Numbered from the stretch's first letter, positions 1 through 12,080 are shown. The stretch is DNA of 64,000 bases from Limnoperna fortunei (GCA_944474755.1 OX104115.1:34111080-34175079), one strand, 5' to 3'. A program made the numbers and translations. The notes: generated by a model from the letters alone, not told the origin.

Positions 1-978
1 TTATTTTGCAGATGGTCATTATAATGATGCCGCAATTACAACTCATGCTATCACACACAATATTGAAAATGCCTCAGATTGGCGCTGCAGATCAATGACA
101 TATGTATTGTAGACCGAGGATTTCGTGATGCAGTGCAGTATCTAGAGGAACAAGGCTACGTGGTCCGAATGCCTGTATGTCTAACAAAAGGTAAAAAACA
201 GTTATCAACTGCAGAAGCCAACTTGACACGATTGGTGACCAAATGCAGATGGGTTGGCGAAAGCGCTAATGCAAGATTAAAACAGTTTCACTACTTTGCA
301 AAAGTTATACCAAACACTATGATACCAAGTATTGGGGATCTTGTCAAGATTGCATGTGGTATTCTCAGCAAGTATAAATGTGCATTAGCTCGTCAGCCAG
401 AAAATGAGGAAATAGCTCGGAAAATGCTTGATCGGTCTACACTTGAGAACCACGTGAAAACCTTTGTTGAGGAAAACAATCTTGCTAGACGCCGATCTGT
501 ATATACCCCTTTAAATGCAGTTGATAATCTAGATGACTTTCCAAAACTATCCTATGACAGCGTAAGAGACATTACTCTTGGTGTCTACCAACTAAAGCAG
601 GCTCCAAGCTACACAAAGCAACACCTTTCAGATTCCGGTTCTTATGACTTTCTACTCTGTAAAGAATACCCAACTTTAATTCAAGTTAAAATACAGTCTC
701 GTCATTCAAAGGCACTAATCCATATGCTTTGGATCCAGTACAGCACTGATGAAGCATGTAACCAACCTATTACAGGTTGGTATTGCACCTGTAAAGTAGG
801 AGCAATAATGGTAGGATGCTGTGCTCATGTGGCTAGTGTCTTGTGGTATTTAGGATTAGAGCGTCATAATAAGAGTATAAAGCCATCCCGATTGTCTGTC
901 ACTACTTCTGTTTTGAATGCCTCAGCTGCGAAGCCTGAAGACTTGACACCAGTTACACCAGCTAGTACTGAAGAATAG
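1..978 (+). pseudogene. DDE-type transposase with SWIM zinc finger, 3' part, frameshifted
   Basis: The open frame runs from about 79 to a TAG at 976-978. It carries DRGFRD (acidic residue near codon 12) and GESANARLKQF (Glu near codon 61), in the order and spacing of the last two catalytic acids of DDE_Tnp_4-like transposases. Near the C-terminus is a CxC-x10-CxH motif (Cys236, Cys238, Cys249, His251), a canonical SWIM zinc finger for DNA or protein binding. Positions 2-80 in another frame read YFADGHYNDAAITTHAI, a typical upstream block of the same family, so a frameshift lies around 70-90. The first acid and the N-terminus lie left of the window. The apparent start is an internal TTG, not a true start. 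This is probably a dead copy. A domesticated SWIM protein is less likely because of the frame break. Confidence 0.75.
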
Positions 979-1139
979 ACTTGAAGCAGTCACATTTTAT
1001 TTATTAGAAACAGTATTAAATGATTTCAAACTTTCATACAAGCTTCTTTTTTTAGGGTAACGATTGTTGCAGAACAATTTTAAAATTACAATATTGGATC
1101 TGAAAACATTGAGATAAGTTATGATTAACAGACATATTT

Positions 1140-1325
1140 CTGTGGCATAGTGGTTAAGGTAGTGAGTTATTTACCATTTATCGCATGCCTGTCAACACTT
1201 AGGTTTGGGGTTCGAATCTCATGTCAGTTAGGATGTACTTAAAAGATTACCAGTTTCCATATCAATGGTCGGGTAGCGTTTTCACCGGGCACTATGGCCT
1301 CCTCCCCCAATAAACACTGTTATGT
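1140..1325 (+). mobile_element. Diverged tRNA-derived SINE
   Basis: An A-box-like TGGCATAGTGGTTAAGG near 1142 and a B-box-like GGTTCGAATCTC near 1209 form a tRNA-like head. It is followed by a decayed version of the core seen intact at 22840-23103 (CCAGTTT, GGTCGGG, TTCACCGGGCAC, CCTCCTCCCCCAATAAA). The tail is missing. It is older than the intact copies because it shows many substitutions against them. Confidence 0.65.
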
Positions 1326-1639
1326 TTTTACAATACTTACATTTGTGGTGTAACCTTGACCTATGACCTTGGAAATATATAGACTTCTACCTCTTGACCT
1401 GTACAGTGCACCAACTTTGGTTATAAACTCTAAACACAAAAATGTGTACAGTGTGTCTTAAAGGAAATTCTTTACAAATACAAGCTGGGATTTGACCTTA
1501 ACCTTTGTTCCGTGAAATTAAAATGAGCAGGTATGCAGTTCTTAACAAGTTTTATACTGGCATATTTGTTATGCTTGTTAATCATGTGCATGTAAACACT
1601 GAAGTTGAGGATTTAAACCTTACTGCTTGACATCAACCT
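1326..1639. other. Unassigned AT-rich stretch
   Basis: No gene is seen. It contains CTTGACCTATGACCTTGG and other TGACC-type words that resemble the body of the Helentron-like units at 24.7-30.6 kb, so it may be a decayed piece of such an element. Confidence 0.3.
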
Positions 1640-1790
1640 TAATTGGCCATTATTGCCAGTTTTCTGCCAAGATCAGGTGGTACTCCAGACTGGCTTCCTC
1701 CTCCAATTTCCCATCATCCATATAGACTTCATGATATAGCTGACAAAGTGTTTAAAGTGGTGTTAAATCTAAAACTCATTCAAACAAAGA
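1640..1790 (+). mobile_element. SINE 3' fragment
   Basis: ATTGCCAGTTTTCTGCC, GGTACTCCAGACTGGCTTCC and TTCATGATATAGCTGACAAA-like words, followed by a GTGGTGTTAAAT tail and CAAACAAA, match the core and tail of the SINEs at 42478 and 59442. The tRNA head is absent. Confidence 0.65.
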
Positions 1791-2374
1791 AATCAAATAC
1801 GTTCTAACAAAATCTTTCAACAGATGGAATGTCCACATGAAATATCCACATTTTTAAATATCGGTAATCAAACTTGTGCAGCGAGCTTGATCATGTGCAT
1901 GTCAACGAGGAAATTAATATGCTCACTTTGTTGAATAACACATATATACATAAATGTAGATAATTCTTTTTAATGTTTCTAGTTTCGGACCAGCGCTTGG
2001 TAAACCCTATGTCAGTAGAAATACTATTATAAGTCTGTCTTCAATATGCATGTTAATGGCTTTAATAACCGTATGTGTTCAACCTACTTGTTTAAGCTGG
2101 AAAACTCTAGTTTCTAAGCAAAGTTGTTTTATTGCGTGTTGGTTTCTAGGGAGAAAACATTGTAAGAATAATGCAAAAAAAATTAAGTTACTAAAAATTC
2201 AGCTATAAAAGAAAATAAAACTTTAAAATGACATAAAATATGTAAAATAATGTTTTTTTCTCAATAAGACAGTATACTGGATTATTTAACTGTTGCTAGG
2301 CAACGAAGCAAGTAAATGAACCATTCAAAATTAGCATTTTTATAAATGCAACACAGAGGGTTAATAATGGTACA
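1791..2374. other. No recognisable feature
   Basis: AT-rich sequence with runs of A and T. No motif, coding frame or repeat that I can support. Confidence 0.4.
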
Positions 2375-3825
2375 AATATGAACAATTTTTGAATGGGGGC
2401 CAAAATTGGCCCTTATCATACATAGTCCTTTGTTTTCAATATAACTAAAAACCATAAAAATTGAAGCAGAGAATATATCAGAAAAATGTTCCTCTCATTG
2501 AGATCTACATTTGATATAAAGGTTCGAAAACTGTGCGACAAACCGTTTTAGAGGTTATGGCCCTTGACAGGTTTCGGCTAACTTTTGTTTTCGAAATAAC
2601 TCAAAAACCATAAAAAAATTGAAGCAAACAATATATCCAAAAAACAAATGTTCCTCTCATAAAGATCTACATTTGATATAAAGGTTCGAAAACTGTGCGA
2701 CAAACCGTTTTAGAGGTTATGGCCCTTGGCAGGTTTCGGCTAAATTTTGTTTTCGAAATAATTCAAAACCATACAAAATTGAAGCAGACAATATATTAGA
2801 AAAATATTCCTCTCATTGAGATCTACATTTGATGTACAGGTTCAAAAACTGTGCGACAAACCGTTTTCGAGATTATGGCCTCGACACATGTCGGCTAAGT
2901 TTTGTTTTCAATATAGCTCAAAAACATAAAAAATTTAAGCAGACAATATTTCAAAAAAATGTTCCTCTCGTTGAGATCTACATTTGATATAATAGTTGAA
3001 AACTGTGCGACAAACCATTTCGAGGTTATGAACCTTGACAGGTTTCGGCTAAATTTTGTTTTCAATATAACTCAAAAACCATTAAAAAATTGAAGCAGAC
3101 AATATATCAGAAAAATGTTCCTCTCATTGAGATCTACATTTGAGTTAACGGATTGAAAACTGTGCGACAAACCTGTTTCGAGTTATGGCCCTTGACACGT
3201 TTCGGCTAATCAGTTTTTGGCTAATAACTTTTAAACCAGAGATAATATAGTGAACATATGGTGTTTTATGACCGTCATAACAAGCCCTTCAGTCAAACGG
3301 TTACGGGCAGCCATTTTCAAAATGGCCGACACCGTAAACAGTTTTATAAAATGACACTTGAAGCGTACAAAATTGAAGCAGACAATACAAGCGAAAAATG
3401 TTCGTCACATCGAAATGTACAAAAAATGTTTCATATATGAAAGCGTAAAACTTGTTGTTTTTTGAGTTATTGCCCTTGATTCATATTTTGAAAATGGTTT
3501 TTGATTTATAACATTTTAAACGTTACAGATAATGAATGAAACATTGGTTCATTTGACAGAGAATTAAAATTCCTACAATTTGATCCCAAGAAGCACATAT
3601 TTGGTTGAGTGGTTTCAAAATGGTGGCCAAAAACATATCGTAAACTGCGTTATTTGTCAATAACTTTTAAATCGTTACAGATTATATAGTAAACATATAA
3701 GTTTTTTGTGACCGATATGTCAAGCCTTTCGATTTAAAGTCATTGTCAACCATATGCCTAGACATAACACTACCAAAATGCCAGGAAAGACCTCACATTT
3801 GTTCTTTGAACAAATGTATTGACAT
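2375..3825 (+). mobile_element. Non-autonomous Helentron/pearl-like element, family 1
   Basis: It has a central array of five related units followed by a non-repeated tail. The tail ends at 3785-3825 with GGAAAGACCT and then a hairpin, ACATTTGTTC-ttt-GAACAAATGT. The same inverted word and hairpin end each unit of the array at 24.7-30.6 kb when that array is read on the minus strand. A 3' hairpin preceded by a subterminal repeat, with a variable number of about 160 bp cores, is the published plan of bivalve pearl elements and Helentron-derived HINEs. No protein is encoded. The left boundary is uncertain, because the 5' end sequence known from the other copies is not seen. It seems to have inserted next to or into the antisense LINE endonuclease relic that begins at 3831. 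Confidence 0.6.
2440..3235 (+). repeat. Five tandem 155-162 bp core repeats
   Basis: The word AGATCTACATTTGA recurs at 2501, 2663, 2819, 2974 and 3130 (spacing 162, 156, 155, 156). Each copy is followed by ACTGTGCGACAAACC and a TTTCGGCTAA block. The same unit on the opposite strand occurs at about 27450-27930 with 157 bp spacing. Confidence 0.85.
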
Positions 3826-3830
3826 TTAAT

Positions 3831-5075
3831 TTGGAAGCATTTTACTGAAGAAAATTGAATTTCAGATGCAATGGCATAATCTACAATACTACAACCATTT
3901 TTATTGAAACAAGTTATGTTCCCTAGAAGATCTCCTATATATCTACCATTTAGAATTCGAATTTTTCCAGAAACACAAAGTTCCAACAAATCACGTCCCT
4001 GGGAACTGAGTATTATATCTTGCGACTTTCTTGTATATTGAAAATTAGTACTATAATTTGTTGGCGAGATGTCTTTTTAGATATTGATTTGCATTATCAC
4101 ATTTAGAATATAATCTGGTGAATTGGATGTTCTTGAATTGCAGTCAACCATTATGAGTATTTTTCCAGTTTTAGAAAGAGTATTAACTTCCATTTCTAAT
4201 GTTTCATATTCATTATCATATTGTGGTGAAGATATTGGTGGAATATATATTTTCCACATATATATAAATCTGAATAGAGACTAAAACATTTTTATGTAGT
4301 TTAAGCCATATATCGTGTTAAGATTTTTAACACGCTGGGGAACAAGCTGGTATAGCCAAAAATACTTAAGACTGTTAGTAATAAATGTTCTATTCAATAA
4401 AAACAGTAATAACAAAATCTCTATATGCATAAACAGTATTCCGCTTATAGTTCAAGATTCGACGGATTTCCACTCTCAGGTTCACAATTCAGCTATACGA
4501 GTTTCCGTATGCTTCCGTTAACGGTCTCCGAATGTCTCTTGTGTAAATGAAAATTGAAGTTTATATAACAGATTGAGACAGGCTAAATACGATAATGAAA
4601 TTAATAAATTAATTATAAATAATGTTAAGCCAATTAGTGTCATGTACATAAATTTTGCTCGACATCAAAGGTAAAACTGTCATAATAATAAGCCGTTTAA
4701 AATGTGTCACAAACCAATTTTCGGATTAACAGAACATGTTTGTCGGGGTAAAAGTCTGTAACTTTTTACACTACGACATATATTCTATTTTGTGAATTTG
4801 ACATGTCTTTTTTGCAAAATTTCAACATCTCTTCCAATTTCATTTTTCATATAAATAATTATACCACCACTATTTCGCTTTGCTTTCTTTGCTTTATTTC
4901 TAAAAGCAGTAAAGTTGTAAAAATTTGGAATAGAAATGTTAAGATCTTACATCATTTTCCAAGTTTCTAATATTATATTTATGTCATGATTTAGATATTC
5001 TAAGAAATTGGATCTCTGTGTTTATGTCCTAATCCATGTACATTCCAACCAGAGATAGAAATATTATCCTAATTA
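3831..5075 (-). pseudogene. LINE apurinic-type endonuclease relic
   Basis: Read on the minus strand, three blocks match the APE-type endonuclease domain of non-LTR retrotransposons. ISISGWNVHGLG lies at about 5070-5020 (first catalytic Asn region). NSGGIIIYMKNEIGRD lies near 4880-4820. Then come YIPPISSPQYDNEYE, VDCNSRTSNSPDYI and NGRYIGDLLGNITC with SIVDYAIASE, covering 4260-3840. Stops and frameshifts separate the blocks, and 4270-4730 has no homology that I can see. The reading frame stops matching at about 3831, where the family-1 element ends. It probably belongs to the same LINE group as the reverse transcriptase relics at 14.5 and 34.5 kb. The call as endonuclease is firm. The clade is unknown. 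Confidence 0.7.
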
Positions 5076-5079
5076 CATC

Positions 5080-5587
5080 GGTTCAGTTTTTTTTCATTAT
5101 TTTAATGTATTTTTAAAGTATGCAAGACAAATAGAAGTACGCATCAACCTGATTATAATAAAGATCTGTTAAAACAATTATTTTTACTTAAATATTAAAC
5201 ATCTGACAATTTCTTTCTAGTAAATTCATACATAACAGTATGCAGGAAAAAAAACAGTCATGAAGATCTGTTCAAAACAATAAATTTTACTAAAATATTA
5301 AACATTTGACAACCTCTTTCTAATAAATGCAAACAAATTATTTTTAGAAATAACACAACATAACAGTACTTACAGCTGGAACTGTAATATTTTAAATACC
5401 TGTGGTCAGGCATGAATTCCTCTTCAGTAATAAATCCTTTTTAAATCACATTCAGTTACCGGTAATTAAAAAGTTTCTTTTTGTCTAAAAGTGTATGTCT
5501 TGAAACAATATGAAACATAAACCTTAAAGTGAATTGAAATGCCGATCAATTATGACGTTAAAAAATATCAATGTGAAATAACAAGAG
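5080..5587. other. AT-rich gap
   Basis: It contains two loosely similar stretches (AGATCTGTTAAAACAATTAT at 5163 and GAAGATCTGTTCAAAACAAT at 5263, each followed by TTTACT...AATATTAAACAT), which suggests a degenerate 100 bp direct repeat. Nothing coding is seen. Confidence 0.4.
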
Positions 5588-5596
5588 AGGATATGG

Positions 5597-6651
5597 TCAC
5601 CATATCCAGTGATAACCCGATCAGATCAGGACTGTGGAGAATTTACTGATGTGTATGTTTGTTTCATAACCATGTTTATTGAATAGTATACATGTCTATG
5701 GTTTGTTTATTAGTAGTTTGTTTAAATAATAGAGTCACCGTTTGGGTTCCTTCATTTGTAGTAGTATGTTAACATATCTCAAAGTTTCATTAAGATTAGT
5801 TAGAAAATTTTCGAGTCATTATTTGCAAACCATTTTTTAAAGAAATGTTCAAATGTTTTTTTTTTTCGTTGTGATCTTGACACTGTGGATCTTGATATTA
5901 GGCAGAATATCCCGGTGGTGGCCTTCTGGTCTTTATGCATGTATGAGTCACAAGTTTATCTCCCTCAAACAGGTTGTGCATTCTCACATTATTTTAACAC
6001 AACACAGCTCCTTTCAGAAAATGACCTTCACTACATTCAGCAGATCAGCAAAAATATCTTTTTTTCATGTAAAAACCAGAAACTTATGTTTTAGTAATAA
6101 AACTGTAACAGGAGGGGTTTTGAATCATCTGGAGTGCGAGCTGGTAAGCCACAAATTGTGTACCATGCTTCTGCAATCTCTGCAGTATTTTTATCCAGTG
6201 CATGGGTACTTTCTATGCATTAACAACCGACAACTCCAGGAACATGTTTAAAACCCTTTGTTAACAAAAATTGTTCGAATTAGAACACAGGGACCCGAGT
6301 CTTCAACTGTCATCGTTAGACATGGCCAAATGATACAAAGAAATGTTGCAACATTATTTATAATGTAAAATATAGGCAATGAAAATTACAGTTCAATAAA
6401 AATATAATTTACATAAAGCACGTATATTTATACAAAGTTATAGTTGGTATAACTTTATAAATATATAAATATAAATATATATATAAATTACTAAATTTAA
6501 CTTTTCCTGTTCATACATTAACTTTCCGCAATTATTTCTGTAAGAATATATTTTTACACACAATAATATTTACAAAAGGTGTAAACTGAACCCTTAGACA
6601 GTAATAACCCTCTATACGAAATTATTACGCGTAAATTTCGGGTTATGAAAA
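5597..6651 (+). repeat. Dispersed repeat, copy 1 (partner at 39508)
   Basis: From ACCATATCCAGTGATAACCC to TTATTACGCGTAAATTTCGG this stretch matches 39508-40808 in the same orientation and almost base for base. Copy 1 begins inside a perfect palindrome, GGATATGGTCACCATATCC (5588-5606). The open frames inside it are not conserved between the two copies (frames shift at small indels), so it is not coding. It may be an unclassified transposable element or a small segmental duplication. Confidence 0.8.
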
Positions 6652-6699
6652 TAATCTTCATTATCCTGCAACCGTTACATTTGCTGTACAATAAAGATA

Positions 6700-6745
6700 G
6701 CCGAATAAATTTTTGCTTTATTCGGCAGTGCCGAATAAAGTCTCC
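6700..6745. repeat. Small hairpin GCCGAATAAA / TTTATTCGGC
   Basis: The arms GCCGAATAAA and TTTATTCGGC flank a short spacer. A third copy, GCCGAATAAAG, follows at once. No function can be assigned. Confidence 0.6.
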
Positions 6746-6946
6746 TGGTACCCTTGTCCTCACTTCTAACGATATTTAACATTCTGTTCTGGTGTACGAC
6801 GTGTTGTCAAATACAATATTTGTTTGTGACGTCAGGCTATCACTTAATAACGCGCCGAAAGTTTCACGTCAGAAATCGGCTAAAAGTACTAATTTTTTCA
6901 TGTTTTTCATCGCTGTAAAATGTATGTTAGATTTGCAGGATAAAAA

Positions 6947-7093
6947 CAATATTCGTACAGTGTCCGAAAATATAAAGTTTATTTGTACTCGCCGCTAAAC
7001 AGGTGAGAAATGATCGGCAGAGCCTCGCATTTCTACCTGTTTCTAAGGCTCGTACAAATAAATTTTATATTTTCGGAAACTGTACGAATATTG
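6947..7093. mobile_element. Foldback/MITE-like near-palindrome
   Basis: The left arm (from CAATATTCGTACAG at 6947) and the right arm (ending CTGTACGAATATTG at 7093) are inverted copies of about 70 bp with few mismatches. The inner words AACAGGTGAGAAATG and CATTTCTACCTGTTT continue the pairing almost to the centre. It has no coding capacity. It looks like a short foldback element. No clear target-site duplication was found. Confidence 0.75.
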
Positions 7094-8005
7094 TATATTT
7101 ATGAACCCAATGCATCGAGAGGTAAAATACATTTTGTCAATGTGAAGTGCAAGTTAAAAAAAAACTTATTCAATTAATCCATAAAATACATTTTAAAGTT
7201 CTCCGCCATTTTAGATCCATTACAGCTGATCTAATTAAACAAAACGATTTAAAACTAAAAATTCTATATTCACTAAATCTATATTCTAAATTCTACATAA
7301 ATAAAGGCAAAATCAAAAAGCAAAGTCAAAATCCAAAAACTCCCCAGACTACACGTGCATTTAAAAGATAAGCATCTCATAAATTTCATATCTGACCAAA
7401 CTTACCACAACAGATAAGGAGGCGTGTCATTAACCAATGAATCAGTAAATTACATGCCATATAAATCTGCTCTGATTTCACTAAACCAGTATCAATATCA
7501 TAATTCTAACAGATTGTACAGCTGCATACATTAAGATTCTAAATGTTTCTTTGACAATTTCATTGGTGATAAGATATATTTACAATGTATGGCCCTGTTA
7601 TCTCTCTGTCAAATTAACTAGCCCGATTCAGAGAAATTATTAACCCTGTAATAGGCTCTACGGGAGCTCTTTTGTTACATGAGTATTGTATTCTCCTCAT
7701 ACACAATAAAATTATAATTGTTTAGGACCTTTCTTAAAAGAGCTGTCATTTTATTAGGATTGAAGATGCATAAAAAAATCTCCACATTATCATTAAAATA
7801 ATCACGTTTATATGGTTTTATTCCTATCTGAACTGCAATATGCCCCAATAACAATGTTTCTTAAATGTTATCTTAAACCAGGAAACTGGATGGCATCAAG
7901 ATTATCGGGTATATACAATTTTCATATGCTGTATTTTTAATTAATTTTCACAAAATTATTCCAAACAACCACTGTAGCAGGTAACTGTTCTCCTTCTTCT
8001 GTTGA
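7094..8005. other. Unassigned gap
   Basis: It holds one Lys-rich open frame (7147-7371) with no family resemblance that I recognise. No repeat, SINE or RNA gene is seen. Confidence 0.35.
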
Positions 8006-9357
8006 ATGCCTGACAATGCCTCGTACAATTTAAGCGAGAGAAAGCAGAGAGTTGTCTTAGAGGGTTACAACTCTGGTTGGGGAGATATTGATGCAGGGGT
8101 CCCTCAAGGTTCTGTCCTCGGACCTTTTCTATTTCTTATTTATATCAATGATATCATAGAATGTCATATTAAACTGTTTGCAGATGACACATCACTTTTT
8201 GTTATAGTTGATAATCAGAACTATAGAGATGCTGCAGATATGTTATCTACAGACCTAAATCACATTCATAACTGGTCCCAAAAATGGGCTATAAATTTTA
8301 ATCCATCTAAGACAGAATCTCTGTTATCCTCTCGTAGAAATGTGGAAACCCATCCTGTTCATTTTGGCAGTCCACATAACCAAGTGAATGATGTAAAAGT
8401 GCATACACACTTGGGTCTTGACTTCCAGAATAATGCAAAATGGAATAACCATATTAATAGAATTTACAAAAAGGCATGTGAAAGACTTAAATTACTCAGA
8501 ATGCTGAAGTACCAGGTATCTCGAAAGGCCCTGATCAATATTTATTTTTCATTTGTTAGACCAGTATTAGAATATGGGGATATTGTATGGGATAACTGTT
8601 CTTTGTATGAATCTAATCTTTTAGAGAGTGTCCAAGTAGAAGCTGGTAGAATTATTACTGGATTACGAATAAATTCCTCAAAATCAAAGATGTATGAGGA
8701 ACTAGGGTGGGAACCACTTTTCAAGAGACGGGAGAAGCATAGGCTTATATTGATGTACAAGATAATGAATGGACTGGCTCCTAGCTACATGTACCTGTCA
8801 AATCTTGTGCAACCCCATATCAATAGTATTCATGATTATAATCTCAGGCGACAAATAAATAATGATAACTTGAGATTGCCTGTATGTAATACTATGGCAT
8901 ATTCTAAGAGCTATGTACCCTCTACAATTAGACTTTGGAACCAGCTTTCATCATCAACTAAGAATAGTCCTTCTGTTGATGCTTTCAAGAAAAACTTAAA
9001 TTTAGAAAACCCAAGAACCCCTGAATACTTCAACATTGGTAATAGAAAGAGAATATATGGCATTTTCAGTTAAGATGTGAAGCAAGCAATCTGAACTCTC
9101 ACTTGCATCTTCACTTCTTGGTTGATAATCCATATTGCCCACACTGTAGAGACACTGTTGAAGATAACTTTCATTATTTAATATCGTGCCCGACCTATCA
9201 ACTTCAGAGGTGGTCACTGCAAAGTATCTGCATGGAATTGCATATTGATTTTAACCCGATAAACCTACTGCATGGAAATGAGCTTCTTTCTTATAATGAC
9301 AATGTCACGCTCATGTTGGCAGTGCAAACATATATTAAAAATACAAAGCGTTTTTGA
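8006..9357 (+). pseudogene. 5'-truncated LINE reverse transcriptase with C-terminal zinc knuckle
   Basis: Reverse transcriptase of a non-LTR retrotransposon. The frame at 8006-9073 shows GVPQGSVLGP (finger/palm block), LFADDTSLF with the catalytic Asp pair near 8180, FNPSKTESLL and HLGLDF, then the thumb-like region ending in RLWNQLSSSTKNSPSVDAF. A frameshift in a T-run near 9064 moves the reading to the frame at 9067-9357. There FQLRCEASNLNSHLHLHF and CPHC...HYLISC form the usual C-terminal zinc-binding tail. Homology begins at about 8027, so the endonuclease and the N-terminal half of the RT are missing, as expected for 5' truncation on insertion. The jockey/CR1/I group is likely; the exact clade cannot be given. 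It is not active. Confidence 0.85.
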
Positions 9358-9469
9358 AGTATACACAAATGGAGCATGTTCATACACTAATGATCTAGTT
9401 ATCATTGACAGACTGTTGTTTTGTTTATATAAAAATGCCATTTATACTATATACATATTATTTATTTAA

Positions 9470-10554
9470 TTATAATATTAAATGGAAAATTTTTTAAAAT
9501 TTTTAATCACACACTTTTGGCAAAATATGTACTGGAAGTAAAATTTATTGCTTTTTCTAAGTAAACCATATTGTGATTAATTAAAAAAAAATATGAACAA
9601 ATACTAGTAAGGTTAACTAATCTTTATTTTACCAAAAGAGATATATTGAGAATACTATTTAATACCAAGAAAATATTTTTGCTTCTAAAAACCAGTTTAC
9701 AAATTTAAAATTCAAATATATTTTCTCTTTTCCTTATTACATGTAAACTAACATTAAATTAAACTACTAATGTTATCATAGTAATGATTTTTGACACCTT
9801 ATATTTATAAATTAGAGTTATCTTTCTTTGAATGTGTTCTCAGTATATGTTTGTATTCTATATCCAACATGTTGAACATCTGTATGTTGCCTTGTAATGT
9901 ATGGAGAGGATTTATATAGGCTATGCCTGCTATCCAATTGTACAATCAATTCAGGTCATTTCTGCAGACGACAATCATGGCTGATCGAATTCTGAGGCTG
10001 ATACCCAGCTTTAATTGGATCAACAGGACTTAGCTAGTACCAATAATGATATAAACGTGGCAGTCCAAATTCTTCAAAATTACTGTCTCGAAAGTATATA
10101 AATTTTAAATGTTGAAACACAATTTGAAATCAAAACCACTTTTATGTGTCACTGGTCAAACAAACATTGATTTATTACAATTGCAAATAGTACATTGTCT
10201 TTGAATCCGTCTTCTGTTATAAATCCTATTGATGAGGAGTTGAACATTGTACGTATTTGTTTTCACCTTACAATGTCCACACCATATCAATTCTATTTCT
10301 TCAACATACATCGTCCTACAATTGAAAATATAACTTGGGAATTATCCTGCTATGAATATTTTTAGAGCTAATAACAAAACGCATGTAATGTTTTTGTCGA
10401 TGATTTTATGATAGAAAATATCTACTAGAGTGAAGATAGCCGGCAAAAGTAACATAAAAAATAAAAAATAAATGTCAGAATAGAAAAAAGTAAATATGGA
10501 ATGATAAAATAAGCTTTTAAACGACAGATAATTCGGTCTACTGAACTCCCCTCT
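9470..10554. other. AT-rich gap
   Basis: The sequence just after the LINE frame (to about 9600) may be its 3' tail. Beyond that I see no gene or repeat that I can support. Confidence 0.35.
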
Positions 10555-10866
10555 TAATTAACCCTAGGCCAATGGTGATTGAAAGGGGTGCGAAGTCCTA
10601 TCACAGGAATAAATGTCATCATATCAGTCATTTTTCACCCATATAAGTCGAACACCCGGAGTTTGCCAAATTATCTATAATATAGGTTAAAAACCCACTT
10701 AACACTCTTATTTACGGTAATTACCCTAAGCCCATGGCGATTAAAAGGGGTGAGAAGTCCTAGCAGGAGACGGAATTTTACCTCGTCGACAAAATTTCAC
10801 TTAATACAGACCCGGATAACTCAAACAACGGAAGTTGATCCAGTGTTCATGATATAGGTTATTTAT
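10555..10866 (+). repeat. Tandem dimer of a 162 bp unit
   Basis: GATTGAAAGGGGTG at 10577 and GATTAAAAGGGGTG at 10739 anchor two diverged units. Each starts TAATTA(A)CCCTA and ends in ATAGGTTA. A third, solitary copy lies at 13205-13335 (GCGATTGAAAGGGGTGC, ACACCCGGATTAGA). The period resembles pearl core repeats. Confidence 0.65.
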
Positions 10867-11010
10867 AGGACTAAACACCGTTTTCAATAGATTTATTGGT
10901 ATATCAACAAGACCAACTCACTCACAAACGAAGGACTTTTATGATATGTTTGTGAGTGAGTTGGTCTTGTTGATATACCGATAAATCCATTGAAAACGGT
11001 GTTTAATCCT
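10867..11010. repeat. Long inverted repeat, 63 bp arms, 18 bp loop
   Basis: The arms 10867-10929 and 10948-11010 pair almost perfectly (AGGACTAAACACCG against CGGTGTTTAATCCT, and ACTCACTCACAAAC against GTTTGTGAGTGAGT). It could extrude as a cruciform. It abuts the 162 bp dimer and may be the terminal foldback of the same element. No protein is encoded. Confidence 0.9.
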
Positions 11011-11187
11011 TATAATTCTTTAAAATTGCATTAAGAAATTCATTTATCTAACGTGTTTCTCAACTTCATATTTCTTGTGTATTTGGTAGCGGGATTAACT
11101 GAACGTATGAATATTTTGTTTATTATTAAACGTACGATTATTTCCATAAACCATTTTCTGATTTTAATAAACACAATTTTTAGTTTT

Positions 11188-11842
11188 ACATCAATCTGTA
11201 GCTACAATAATGTAGCTCCTTTTTTTTTATTATGGACGGAGCTACAAAGAGGTCCCATTACTCGTAATGGAGCAAAAACACTTTTGGGATTTACACATAT
11301 TTTCCGCTATTTAACCTTTGTCTTTATTAAATAAATATGTTTTCTTTCCTCCGCCGTTCATCTGATATGTCTACAATGTCTAATTAAATAATTTTAACAC
11401 TTTTTCGTAATCGTGTCATTGTTGACATAATTAAAATTGTGGAATGTAGAATTTCGGAATCGTTTCGGTAAAATTTGTAATAAGGGGACATAATCATAAT
11501 GCAAATGAATGCAGCTGAAATCATCCGGAATTTCATTTTTTTACCAAATCGATTCCGATATTATCGAAATCATGCACTTCAGGAATTCATATTTTGTCAA
11601 CAATGCCATGATTATGAATAAAGTGATAAAACTAACGAATACTGTGTTGTGGAAATATCAGTTAAACTGCAAATACATAAAAAAAGTATGTAGCAAACCA
11701 GGGAAACAGTTAAATTGCTTATAAAATGCAAAAATACCCCGGGTGTGAATCACTCCCGGGCTGCTCCATTACAAGTAATGGGACCGCTTTGTAGCTCCGT
11801 CCAAAAAAAAAAGGAGCTACAATATTGTAGCTAATCAATGTG
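11188..11842. mobile_element. Foldback element with hairpin-rich ~80 bp arms
   Basis: The left arm (11188-11274) and the right arm (11762-11842) are inverted copies: ACAATAATGTAGCTCC against GGAGCTACAATATTGT, and GGACGGAGCTACAAAG against CTTTGTAGCTCCGTCC. Each arm itself contains small hairpins, GTAGCTCC/GGAGCTAC and CCATTAC-tc-GTAATGG (CCATTAC-aa-GTAATGG on the right). The 490 bp interior has no convincing gene and ends with CCCGGGTGTGAATCACTCCCGGG-type pairing near 11738. No target duplication was found. Confidence 0.75.
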
Positions 11843-12080
11843 TAACCTTATTTTCTGTATCGAACACAAGGAAAGTTTTAAATTTAACAAATCATTAAAT
11901 GATAATTCATCAAACAAATAATTTGAAAGTTGATCGCTACTTTCGATATTGAAAGCCGCCATCTTTGTTTACATTGGTTACGCTAACAAATAGTTCGGTC
12001 AACGTCGTTTATCCTAAAATAAATGGAGTTAACTTCATTTATCAAAAAATATATTTCGTTAAAAACCTCAACCGGAAGTA

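Noticed and set aside
5853..6251. A 132-codon open frame
   Set aside because: In the second copy of the same repeat (39775 onward) the frame is broken by small indels, so it is not conserved.
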